Source of the DNA: Lachnospiraceae bacterium
Lineage (GTDB): Bacteria; Bacillota_A; Clostridia; Lachnospirales; Lachnospiraceae
Length of the DNA: 6,873 nucleotides
Assembly (NCBI GenBank): GCA_016291475.1
Contig: JAEEXJ010000129.1
Span: 1 to 6,873 of the forward strand
Reading direction: 5' to 3'
The translations under genes and the position numbers were made by a program. Positions 1 through 5,739 of this stretch are shown here, one piece after another; position 1 is the stretch's first letter, and each line of letters begins with the position of its first letter. Under the pieces are notes generated by a model. It was not told where the DNA came from and ran no database searches. It saw only the letters and a list, made by a program, of their open reading frames with translations.

Positions 1-1212
1 ACCGTACCCGGACGCGGCGGTATAATCGAATTTCCCATGTGTATACGGGATGTCGGGTTTATAATACTTATCGTAAAGCGCCTGTATCTTTTCATACAGC
101 GGCTCGTTTTGCGACCTGTATTCGGAAGCGGTCAGCATCATCGCGAGAGTCCCTCCCGGTTTCAGAAGATCAAAGCATTTGGTAAACGCGGTCTCTTGCG
201 GGATCCACTGGATCGTGGCTGCCGAATAGATCATATCGAATTTCATGTCCCCGAAATCATGCGTGATAAAGTCATCGTTTACTATGCTGAAATTGGGAAG
301 CTTTCCGTATTTTTCCAGCATTATGCGGTACAGATGCTCACCGAGTTCGATCGCATGATAATCGCAGCCGGTCGCGATAACCGGTTCCGATGCCTGTCCC
401 GTTCCGGGGCCGATCTCCAGCACGCTCTTTCCGGGTCCGATCTGCGTCCGGTCATTCAGAAAAGCAAAGAGCTCGCCGCTGTATCTGGGACGGTACTTAT
501 CGAACTGCTCCGGGATCGTATCGAAGACTCTGCGAAACTCATCCTGTTCGAGTTCCCGTATGTCATCCTCCGTAAGCTGGCGCAGCTGTCTGTTTTGGGC
601 GCGATAAATATTCCCGACGACGTCGATCTTTCCGCCCTTGATAAAGAACGCGCTCATGTCCTCCATCGCATAAACCGTGCGGGTTTCGGACATCTTAAGT
701 GTCTGTTCGTATCGCCACGCGTCATCCGGATCATGATGACAGGTCACGGTAATATCCGTAAAACCGAGCCCCGGGAAAGGCTCCATCGATTCAAAGAAAT
801 CAACTGTGTTCCGTGCCATGTTCATGGCCCCGGCGCTCACACCGAAGATTGCGGCGTGACAGTCGGTCAGTGCCTCATAGCAACCCTTCTCCCTGATCAG
901 GTCCAGCTGTTCCTCGCAGGCACCGCCGCCCATCAGAAATATGCAGTCGGCGCTCTCAACAAGCTTCCTTGCCTCGGAAAGTTCGGTGCGCTTATCGATC
1001 ACGCAATGCCGCTCAAACGCCAGTCCCTGTTCCGCGAACATTTCATGCATGCCGTCGCAGTCATCATCGTTTTGCTCATATTCAAGCGGACATGCGCTGA
1101 TAAAAACGATGCTCTTACGCACCGTCAGCTCTTCGCGCAGCCGTTTTGTGATCTTTTCCGAAAAATGATGATCCGGAAAGCCGCTGAATACAGCCAGTAG
1201 TTCTTTTCTCAT
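1..1212 (-). CDS. Peptidase S51-like / class I SAM methyltransferase fusion (partial, C-terminus off the window)
   Basis: One uninterrupted frame of 404 codons starts at the ATG at 1210-1212 and runs off the left edge without a stop. A GGAG at 1222-1225 lies 9 bases upstream. Residues 1 to about 200 resemble the peptidase S51 / type 1 glutamine-amidotransferase-like family (PepE, Listeria Lmo0363). They show a glycine turn FLMGGGACEEQ (92-102), the nucleophile elbow FGVSAGAMNM with Ser126, and a candidate catalytic His in TCHHDPDD (157-164). Residues from about 225 are a Rossmann methyltransferase: FDKYRPRY entry, motif I VLEIGPGTGQ (264-273), acidic Glu289 after strand 2, NDDF (312-315), motif IV FDMIYSAATIQWIP (325-338) and LKPGGTL (349-355). 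There is no signal peptide, so it should be cytoplasmic. It lies 18 bases after the preceding stop and is probably co-transcribed. The substrate is unknown. Base composition is richer in GC than all neighbours. The fusion is seen directly; enzymatic activity is inferred. Confidence 0.88.
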   Translation of the reverse strand, partial: MRKELLAVFSGFPDHHFSEKITKRLREELTVRKSIVFISACPLEYEQNDDDCDGMHEMFAEQGLAFERHCVIDKRTELSEARKLVESADCIFLMGGGACEEQLDLIREKGCYEALTDCHAAIFGVSAGAMNMARNTVDFFESMEPFPGLGFTDITVTCHHDPDDAWRYEQTLKMSETRTVYAMEDMSAFFIKGGKIDVVGNIYRAQNRQLRQLTEDDIRELEQDEFRRVFDTIPEQFDKYRPRYSGELFAFLNDRTQIGPGKSVLEIGPGTGQASEPVIATGCDYHAIELGEHLYRIMLEKYGKLPNFSIVNDDFITHDFGDMKFDMIYSAATIQWIPQETAFTKCFDLLKPGGTLAMMLTASEYRSQNEPLYEKIQALYDKYYKPDIPYTHGKFDYTAASGYG

Positions 1213-1230
1213 TTTCTAAATCTCCGTGTC

Positions 1231-1758
1231 TTATATCCCTTCCATAGGTCTGTACCACAACTGAACCTCAACATATGCAAACTTACCAAGTGACGCTTTA
1301 AGAAATGCTTCTACCGAATTCCCGTAGTCAGCGATCCTCTGCATCAGCATTCCTTTGGTAAGTACCTGCGGTTCTACCCCGTTTGTGATCTGCGCACAAC
1401 TGTCGCCGATCGTGAAACTGATCTGCTCCTCGGGAATGTCGGCAAGATCAAGAACGAGCTTTTCACCTTCGCTAAACCAACTGCGCAGATATTCACATTC
1501 ATTCAATGTAAACGAATACGGATGCAGGAGTTCGGGCTTTCCTCCCAAGCAGATAAATGCTTCCCGAACATACTCATCTGCTTTCTTACGATTCGGATAG
1601 TAATTCTCAAAATCGGCAAACCGTCCGAAACTTGCAGTATCCGGATGCATGGCTGCAAGTTCTGCTGCCACCCTGAATGCTTCCTTCTCCGGCAGCTCCA
1701 TTATGTTTTTCCATGGATCAGTTCCCGGATAATAGTAATGAATAAGATAGATTCTCAT
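1231..1758 (-). CDS. Conserved-looking hypothetical protein, 175 aa
   Basis: I do not recognise a named family. The protein starts MRIYLIHYYYPGTDPWKN, has an aromatic/acidic patch GRFADFENYYPNRKKADEY (45-63), a middle segment SFTLNECEYLRSWF (82-95), and a strand-like stretch EEQISFTIGDSC (110-121). It has no signal peptide, membrane segment or cysteine cluster, so it is probably a soluble cytoplasmic protein. Its ATG overlaps the stop of the upstream Nudix gene (ATGA at 1755-1758), which implies translational coupling. A GGTGGGGTT stretch just before the ATG can act as ribosome binding site. The stop is 18 bases before the start of the S51/methyltransferase fusion. Gene reality is well supported by length, codon pattern and coupling. 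The function is unknown; position suggests it works with the Nudix or methyltransferase protein. Confidence 0.85.
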   Translation of the reverse strand: MRIYLIHYYYPGTDPWKNIMELPEKEAFRVAAELAAMHPDTASFGRFADFENYYPNRKKADEYVREAFICLGGKPELLHPYSFTLNECEYLRSWFSEGEKLVLDLADIPEEQISFTIGDSCAQITNGVEPQVLTKGMLMQRIADYGNSVEAFLKASLGKFAYVEVQLWYRPMEGI

Positions 1759-2651
1759 AACCCCACCAAAACTCCACTGTAAAACTGCTCCTGAAAGGCG
1801 ATCTGAGCATATATTTCGTTTTTACCCGGTATCTTAATGTTGCTCCGTATATTGCCTTCCTCATCGCAGGGAACTACGATCCATTTCGTTTCATTATCAT
1901 CGTACCTGTGATAAACAGCAATTACTTTTCCGGTAAAATCCTTAACCGCAGAGGTTTCACCCAAAAGATATACATCCTGTTCTGCTCCGTCACCGCCTAT
2001 AATGCCTTCGACATACCCATAGTTGACTGGATAATAAAGATCTTTGTGACGCGGGTGGTAACTTCCCATAGGACGGTCTATTTTTCCTTTTACGATCTGA
2101 CCTATAATATCCTGATATTCGTTCTGCGGTACAGGCTTTAATTCAAATCCATAAAGATCTCCCATGTTGAGACAGCAATCACCACGTTCATACATATCTT
2201 TTATTTCTTCAAAAGTAAGCCACTTTGTTTGTATGACCTCATTCGTAGTTGCTTTGTTCAGGTCAGGCTCCATAGTAGTTTCAAAATAGAACGAATCACG
2301 TATCCAGTTATTGCGTCGTCCGTCTATGGTCAGAGCTATTTTAGTTGCAAGTATTTTCGCATCTTCAGCTTTCAGCTCAATTCCGACTTCCTCATACACT
2401 TCCCGCAATGCTGCATCAATGCTTGTATCACCGGATATTGAATGCCCCGCAACGGTTTCCCACTTCAGCGGATCCGTGTCTTTGTCAGCAGATCTCTGTG
2501 ATATCAGATATTTACCTGTAATCGGATTCTTTATCCAGACCATAACCCAGAGATGGAATTCATCATCGGCCAGATTACTTTGCTCTCCACGATAACATGT
2601 CTTTCCGGTCTTTTTCCTGTCTATTGTATATATATCCCACAACTCAGGCAT
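1755..2651 (-). CDS. Nudix hydrolase fused to inorganic-pyrophosphatase-like domain, 298 aa
   Basis: Residues 1 to about 175 are a Nudix domain of the type related to isopentenyl-diphosphate isomerase (start ELWDIYTIDRKKTGKTCYRGE, then HLWVMVWI). The Nudix box spans Gly69 to Ile91, with REVYEEVGI at 83-91. The metal-binding Glu84, Glu87 and Glu88 are present, while the first Glu of the box is Asp75. Nudix enzymes split nucleoside diphosphates linked to another group. Residues from about 183 to the end resemble a soluble (family I) inorganic pyrophosphatase: IDRPMGSYHP (191-200), YYPVNYGYVEG (206-216), DGAEQD (221-226) and KWIVVP (256-261). By memory alignment to E. coli Ppa, Arg43, Asp65 and Asp70 have counterparts, but Asp67 is Ala223. 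Activity of this half is therefore uncertain. The start is fixed by a near-perfect ribosome binding site 10 bases upstream. The stop overlaps the next gene's ATG. The substrate is unknown. Confidence 0.9.
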   Translation of the reverse strand: MPELWDIYTIDRKKTGKTCYRGEQSNLADDEFHLWVMVWIKNPITGKYLISQRSADKDTDPLKWETVAGHSISGDTSIDAALREVYEEVGIELKAEDAKILATKIALTIDGRRNNWIRDSFYFETTMEPDLNKATTNEVIQTKWLTFEEIKDMYERGDCCLNMGDLYGFELKPVPQNEYQDIIGQIVKGKIDRPMGSYHPRHKDLYYPVNYGYVEGIIGGDGAEQDVYLLGETSAVKDFTGKVIAVYHRYDDNETKWIVVPCDEEGNIRSNIKIPGKNEIYAQIAFQEQFYSGVLVGL

Positions 2652-2653
2652 TA

Positions 2654-2725
2654 GTTGATCACCTCCCCTGCATACTCATGTATTTCTTTTTCATCGCCCT
2701 TGCGAACAGGTCTGAGAATACTAAT
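2654..2725 (-). pseudogene. Possible remnant of a GNAT acetyltransferase N-terminus
   Basis: The gap between the HTH gene stop (2725-2727) and the Nudix start reads, in the frame that ends in the TAA at 2651-2653, as about 24 codons containing LRPVRKGDEKEI. This looks like the first strand and helix of GNAT-family acetyltransferases, which often open with an IRP..GDE-type sequence. There is no normal start codon in this frame close to the segment and nothing of the acetyl-CoA-binding core remains. It may be the leftover of a gene lost by deletion, or chance. The strong ribosome binding site of the next gene lies inside it. The call rests on one short resemblance. Confidence 0.25.
2657..2668 (-). 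promoter_or_regulatory. Very strong ribosome binding site of the Nudix/pyrophosphatase-like gene
   Basis: On the minus strand the sequence reads GGGGAGGTGATC, ten bases of which (GGAGGTGATC) match the full complement of the usual 3' end of bacterial 16S rRNA. GGAGG ends 10 bases before the ATG at 2649-2651. It lies in the 73-base gap after the HTH gene and suggests that the Nudix fusion is translated independently and efficiently, rather than only by coupling. Confidence 0.8.
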
Positions 2726-3375
2726 TACCTTTGAAACTGTTTGCCGAAATTCTTCAGATAATACTCGTACTCTTCCTTCTTCGCAAAGATAAAGGCGTAA
2801 TGAGCGTTCTTTTTTTCTCTGCGGAGCATGGACAAATAATCCGGACGGCACATTACATGGAATCTGCTGTCTTCAAATAAAATGCTAAGCGGTACTTCAT
2901 TGAATCCTGTATTATCAGAGTCGTAAATAGTTTCTTTATCTTCATCTATAAGACGAAGCGGCATCCTTACAAGTTCGGACAAAAAGTACTTCTCACCATC
3001 CGGTATATCCACACCCATGGATTCCAAATAAATGCGCACCCATTCTTCGCTCATACCTGCATTTGAATACTGACCTGCAGAATGAATGGAGGGAGAGTAT
3101 TCCGGAAGAGATACTTTCTTTCCGTACACGATCTTTTTAATTGTTTCGGGTGAAAGAAAGAATTCCTCTGCAATCTCCATAATCGAAGAACCTGCCGAAT
3201 ATCTGCTCAAGATCGCAGAGTTTCGTTTATTCAGTTTTTCACGATATCCGGACGCTTCTCCCCAGCCTTCACGCTTTGTACGCTTAGGTATATAAATTGC
3301 TTTTCCTTCCGCGTATTTCTGTACTTCTTTAAGAAGGCTTTCGGGGAGAATGTCCTTGGCATTTTCATATTGCAT
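2725..3375 (-). CDS. HTH protein of CD3324 type with an unrecognised C-terminal extension, 216 aa
   Basis: The first 88 or so residues match my memory of the clostridial CD3324 family: MQYENAKDILPESLLKEVQKY, then the signature YIPKR (28-32) and GWGEASGYREKLNKRN (37-52). A helix-turn-helix at about 60-85 reads AGSSIMEIAEEFFLSPETIK, followed by KIVYGKK. Such proteins resemble Mor-type DNA-binding domains and are usually only about 90 residues long. Here a linker (90-107) leads to an extra domain of about 110 residues (MSEEWVRIYLESMGVDIP at 108-125; PLSILFEDSRFHVMCRPDYL at 162-181) that I cannot assign. The ATG lies 4 bases after the upstream stop and has no clear ribosome binding site, so translation is probably coupled. 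It may be the regulator of this operon, with the extension acting as a sensor or partner-binding domain. That role is inference. Confidence 0.82.
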   Translation of the reverse strand: MQYENAKDILPESLLKEVQKYAEGKAIYIPKRTKREGWGEASGYREKLNKRNSAILSRYSAGSSIMEIAEEFFLSPETIKKIVYGKKVSLPEYSPSIHSAGQYSNAGMSEEWVRIYLESMGVDIPDGEKYFLSELVRMPLRLIDEDKETIYDSDNTGFNEVPLSILFEDSRFHVMCRPDYLSMLRREKKNAHYAFIFAKKEEYEYYLKNFGKQFQR

Positions 3376-3379
3376 ACAA

Positions 3380-4087
3380 TTAAGCCAGTTTGTTCATTCG
3401 ATCTTCTAGTTCATTTATGGATCCGGTAATGGATTCGCATGACTCCAGATCATCGATGGAAGCATGCCACATCAAAGTGTGAATTCCCTTAAAATATGCC
3501 ATACACAGAAAACGCTCTTTGAAATTCTTTATCTCGATGTTTTTCTTCTTGGCGTATTCATAGAGTTTCTCGGGAACAAGCAGATAAGGCTTGTTAAGAT
3601 CTAGTATCGCAAAATCCATCAGGAAATCCATGATTCCGGCACGCCCCCAGTCAGCGCAATATGTCTTTCCGTTATCGTCTACAATCATATTGCAAAAGAA
3701 GGTGTTGTTGTTTGCCAGGAATCTCTGTTCTTCGCAATACTTTGCATACTGCATAACCTTTGCATAGATCTTATCGAAATATTCTTTCTTAAGGAAAGTT
3801 GTTTCAAACATCTGAGTCCAGTTATGCCAGTAGCCTTCCTGATTCTCATCGAAGGTTGCTTCTACGAATTCTTTAAAAGACTTATAAGGAGCTTCGTTCT
3901 TTTCATCGAATTCTCCGTATCCGGAAAGTCCGCTGATATCGGTAGCAGCTATATCGAAGATCATCTCAAAGAAGTTCTCGTAATTCTTCTCAAACTCTTC
4001 AACCGATAATTCATTGGCATTTCTGCCCTTAGGGCTGAGCTCGATCTTGTCACCGGTCAGGTTTCTGATAAATATATCTCTGTTCAT
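3380..4087 (-). CDS. APH-like C-lobe protein lacking the N-lobe and catalytic Asp; probable pseudoenzyme, 235 aa
   Basis: The sequence follows the C-lobe of hygromycin-type aminoglycoside phosphotransferases. FDIAATDISGLSGYGEF (44-60), the FKEFVEA helix (71-77) and NGKTYCADWGRAG (139-151) line up with the enzyme I remember, without gaps in the last part. Where active enzymes have HGD followed five residues later by Asn, this protein has Asn126-Asn127-Asn128 and Asn133. The catalytic base Asp is thus Asn, although the metal-binding Asp146 is kept. The whole ATP-binding N-lobe of about 100 residues is missing, and only 16 to 20 unrelated residues precede the hinge-like region. The 134 bases upstream are full of stops and hold no lost N-lobe. 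An AAGGA 7 bases before the ATG supports this start. It sits directly after a complete APH-like kinase, so it may be a binding or regulatory partner, or a decaying duplicate. No frameshift is visible inside it. Confidence 0.85.
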   Translation of the reverse strand: MNRDIFIRNLTGDKIELSPKGRNANELSVEEFEKNYENFFEMIFDIAATDISGLSGYGEFDEKNEAPYKSFKEFVEATFDENQEGYWHNWTQMFETTFLKKEYFDKIYAKVMQYAKYCEEQRFLANNNTFFCNMIVDDNGKTYCADWGRAGIMDFLMDFAILDLNKPYLLVPEKLYEYAKKKNIEIKNFKERFLCMAYFKGIHTLMWHASIDDLESCESITGSINELEDRMNKLA

Positions 4088-4122
4088 ATGTTATCCTTTC
4101 ATATCTTCGGTTTATTGTTTCT

Positions 4123-4135
4123 GTAGGCGCCTTAC
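4123..4135. promoter_or_regulatory. Near-palindrome, candidate operator
   Basis: The plus strand reads GTAGGCGCCTTAC, an inverted repeat around GGCGCC with a single extra base on one side, standing out as GC-rich in an AT-rich gap. It lies where transcription would start from the promoter candidate at 4143-4170, a usual place for a repressor site. The HTH protein encoded downstream could be the ligand. Only one copy was seen, so this is weak. Confidence 0.25.
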
Positions 4136-4142
4136 AATATTA

Positions 4143-4170
4143 TTGATAACATAATCCCTGAAAGGTACAA
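4143..4170 (-). promoter_or_regulatory. Weak sigma-A-type promoter candidate for the left-hand operon
   Basis: On the minus strand a TTGTAC box (4165-4170; 3 of 6 to consensus) is followed after 16 bases by TATCAA (4143-4148; 4 of 6), with a TG one base upstream of the -10 as in extended -10 promoters. Transcription would start near 4135 and lead into the truncated APH-like gene. The match is modest and AT-rich gaps give such hits by chance. Confidence 0.25.
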
Positions 4171-4221
4171 ATAGGTAAATCATTTATAATCAAAGAATAC
4201 CTAACAGCACCGGGAAGTCTT

Positions 4222-5205
4222 TCAAAGAAGTCCGAATGCCATGTCATACATTTCTCTTGAATCAACGGTATTCCTTATGTAAGTGGGATTATCCGGTTCA
4301 TACCGGACATATTTTTCAACCTCTTCAATAAGCGCGAGGTAGCAAACCGCAAGGGCATATCTGATTTCTGTTTCCTCAGTCAGGAAAATTTTCTCCGCGG
4401 CTATCTCGTTATAAATATCAAGTTCCTTCTGTTTTTCCGAAAGAGGCGCTTTTTGTCCGGGGCCTAGTGTTATAAAATCTGCAACCGGATCACCCCAGAA
4501 GCCACGTTCGGGATCTATCCAGCAAATATTTCCTGTCTCCCTGTTATAGAGAACATTGCTGTCCCAAAGATCAAAATTCACCATTCTGCAAGGCACTGTC
4601 TCAAGCAGATTTTTATGCTTATCAATAAGCTGTAAAAAGTGCTCTCCGTCAGGCGTGTCTTGGCCAAGTTTTTTACAGTCATCAACCAGCCTGCTCGCCA
4701 TATTTTTCAAAGCCTCATACCATGAAGACTTTAGCCCTGTCTGGATATAACCGTAACCGTTGTTTGTAATCCCGTGTATTTTAGTAAGCATGCAGATTTT
4801 CTGCCTCTGAACCGATTCGTATTCCTCAGCAGTTAAGCCTGCCTCCCAAAGCGGAGCTCCCGGCATCAGTTCCATAATAAAGCAGTTGCTTTTTATTATT
4901 TCTTTGGAAAAATCGGAAGCATAAACTTTAGGACAGAGAATATCTGTCTTTTCATGCATCTGCGAATACCAGAAAACTTCAGATTCCATCATATTTTTTT
5001 CATAACTCAAAACCTTTGAGCCTTCCGGTGGTGCTATCTTTAATGCATAGGAAATGCCGTTATCGCATGAAACTTTATATGCTGCATTAAATTCCCCACA
5101 ACCAAGTGAAGATACATCAATCACATTCCCCAATTTGTGATAAGAAAACAATTCTCTGATTTCCGCTTCCGATGCCTCATATTTTGTCTTGCTTATAACT
5201 ATCAT
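4222..5205 (-). CDS. Aminoglycoside/choline-kinase-like phosphotransferase (APH family), 327 aa
   Basis: Full-length APH fold (residues numbered from the chosen start). The N-lobe has a glycine-containing loop LGCGEFNAAYKV (34-45) and the ATP-binding Lys56 in YALKIAPP. The hinge is around FIMELMPGAPLW (109-120). The catalytic loop is VNFDLWDSN (209-217), with catalytic Asp212 and Asn217 present but the usual first His replaced by Asn210. The metal-binding Asp231 lies in WIDPERGFWGDPVADF. The family phosphorylates hydroxyls of small molecules such as aminoglycosides, choline, sugars or macrolides; the substrate here cannot be told. I chose the ATG at 5203-5205 because GGAGG at 5211-5215 precedes it by 5 bases. 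An upstream in-frame ATG at 5232 would add 9 residues but overlaps the channel gene and lacks a comparable site. It follows the channel gene by 20 bases and is probably co-transcribed with it. The length is normal for the family. Confidence 0.9.
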   Translation of the reverse strand: MIVISKTKYEASEAEIRELFSYHKLGNVIDVSSLGCGEFNAAYKVSCDNGISYALKIAPPEGSKVLSYEKNMMESEVFWYSQMHEKTDILCPKVYASDFSKEIIKSNCFIMELMPGAPLWEAGLTAEEYESVQRQKICMLTKIHGITNNGYGYIQTGLKSSWYEALKNMASRLVDDCKKLGQDTPDGEHFLQLIDKHKNLLETVPCRMVNFDLWDSNVLYNRETGNICWIDPERGFWGDPVADFITLGPGQKAPLSEKQKELDIYNEIAAEKIFLTEETEIRYALAVCYLALIEEVEKYVRYEPDNPTYIRNTVDSREMYDMAFGLL

Positions 5206-5210
5206 CGCTT

Positions 5211-5215
5211 CCTCC
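5211..5215 (-). promoter_or_regulatory. Ribosome binding site deciding the start of the APH-family kinase
   Basis: The minus strand has GGAGG, then five bases, then the ATG at 5203-5205. It supports the shorter 327-residue product over the 336-residue version starting at 5232. Confidence 0.7.
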
Positions 5216-5225
5216 AAGTTACACC

Positions 5226-5732
5226 TCACCATATGCCGGTAAGAATCATAATTCCCGGAATCCAGGCTGTTATCACGCCTTCAATCACCTGCAGGATAGG
5301 AACAAATTTCCCAAGATCTTTTTTCAAAATATCTGTAAAAAACGCTGTACCCCAGAGGATAGCCCACATCCACCAGATTGCCGCCCACCGCCGGTCAGGG
5401 CTGATCCCAAGAGCATTGCTTCCAGTGATTCCCTCAATAGCTCCAAAAACCACTGCATTTATTGCAACAAAGGTCGAAAAGATGGCAAACGGCCTGGTAT
5501 CCAGAGAAAAAATGTTATTCAGCGCCACGAACAAATAGGTGAAGCCGAACAAAAGACCGGTACCGGCTGCATAATAATCTCCCCTGACAAGGCTCACAAA
5601 ATTGATAAATACAGATAATCCGCCAACGAACAGATTCATTATTGCGGCTGATTTTCCATCGATCTTAAAAAGAGTACAAAGACCGTTGTTTATCAGCACG
5701 ATTCCCACAAATAAAAGACATACACCTAACAT
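5226..5732 (-). CDS. AmiS/UreI-family urea/amide channel, 168 aa
   Basis: An inner-membrane protein with six predicted helices, roughly at 1-20, 28-48, 57-76, 80-102, 115-135 and 144-166. It matches the UreI/AmiS family along its length: MLGVCLLFVGIVLINNG start, AAIMNLFVGGLSV (29-41), AAGTGLLFGFTYLF (55-68), WAAIWWMWAILWGTAF (116-131) and LGKFVPILQVIEGVITAWIPG (140-160), including the pore-region Glu151. The family passes urea or short amides through the membrane by facilitated diffusion. In Helicobacter UreI, histidines in the outer loops, notably His123, give acid gating. This protein has no histidine and a short loop between helices 2 and 3, so it is unlikely to be acid-gated that way. AGGAG at 5740-5744, 7 bases before the ATG, supports the start. 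No urease or amidase gene is in the window, so the cargo is unknown. Confidence 0.93.
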   Translation of the reverse strand: MLGVCLLFVGIVLINNGLCTLFKIDGKSAAIMNLFVGGLSVFINFVSLVRGDYYAAGTGLLFGFTYLFVALNNIFSLDTRPFAIFSTFVAINAVVFGAIEGITGSNALGISPDRRWAAIWWMWAILWGTAFFTDILKKDLGKFVPILQVIEGVITAWIPGIMILTGIW

Positions 5733-5739
5733 TTCTCAT

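Larger units (their letters stand above)
4088..4221. other. 134-base intergenic region between the two APH-like genes
   Basis: This is the longest gap in the window. It is AT-rich, with stops in all minus-strand frames, and contains no recognisable terminator for the upstream kinase gene. It holds a weak promoter candidate (4143-4170), a near-palindrome (4123-4135) and the ribosome binding site of the downstream gene. It could separate a right-hand transcription unit (channel and kinase) from the left-hand operon. Confidence 0.7.

Noticed and set aside
37..1200. A 387-codon open frame on the plus strand lying opposite the S51/methyltransferase gene
   Set aside because: Its translation has no recognisable domain, and the opposite strand encodes two clear catalytic domains across the same bases. 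GC-rich codon usage on the real strand keeps this antisense frame open.
2651..2851. A 66-codon minus-strand frame overlapping the end of the HTH gene and ending at the Nudix start
   Set aside because: Most of it overlaps the HTH gene in another frame with no family resemblance, and its ATG has no supporting context. Only its last 24 codons are of interest and are listed as a possible GNAT remnant.
4088..4221. A lost N-lobe of the truncated APH-like gene upstream of its start
   Set aside because: Reading the gap in minus-strand frames gives repeated stops and no kinase N-lobe motifs. At 134 bases it is too short to hold about 100 residues, so the lobe is truly absent.
5137..5538. A 133-codon plus-strand frame opposite the channel and kinase genes
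   Set aside because: It is antisense to two well-supported genes and has no domain or ribosome binding site of its own.
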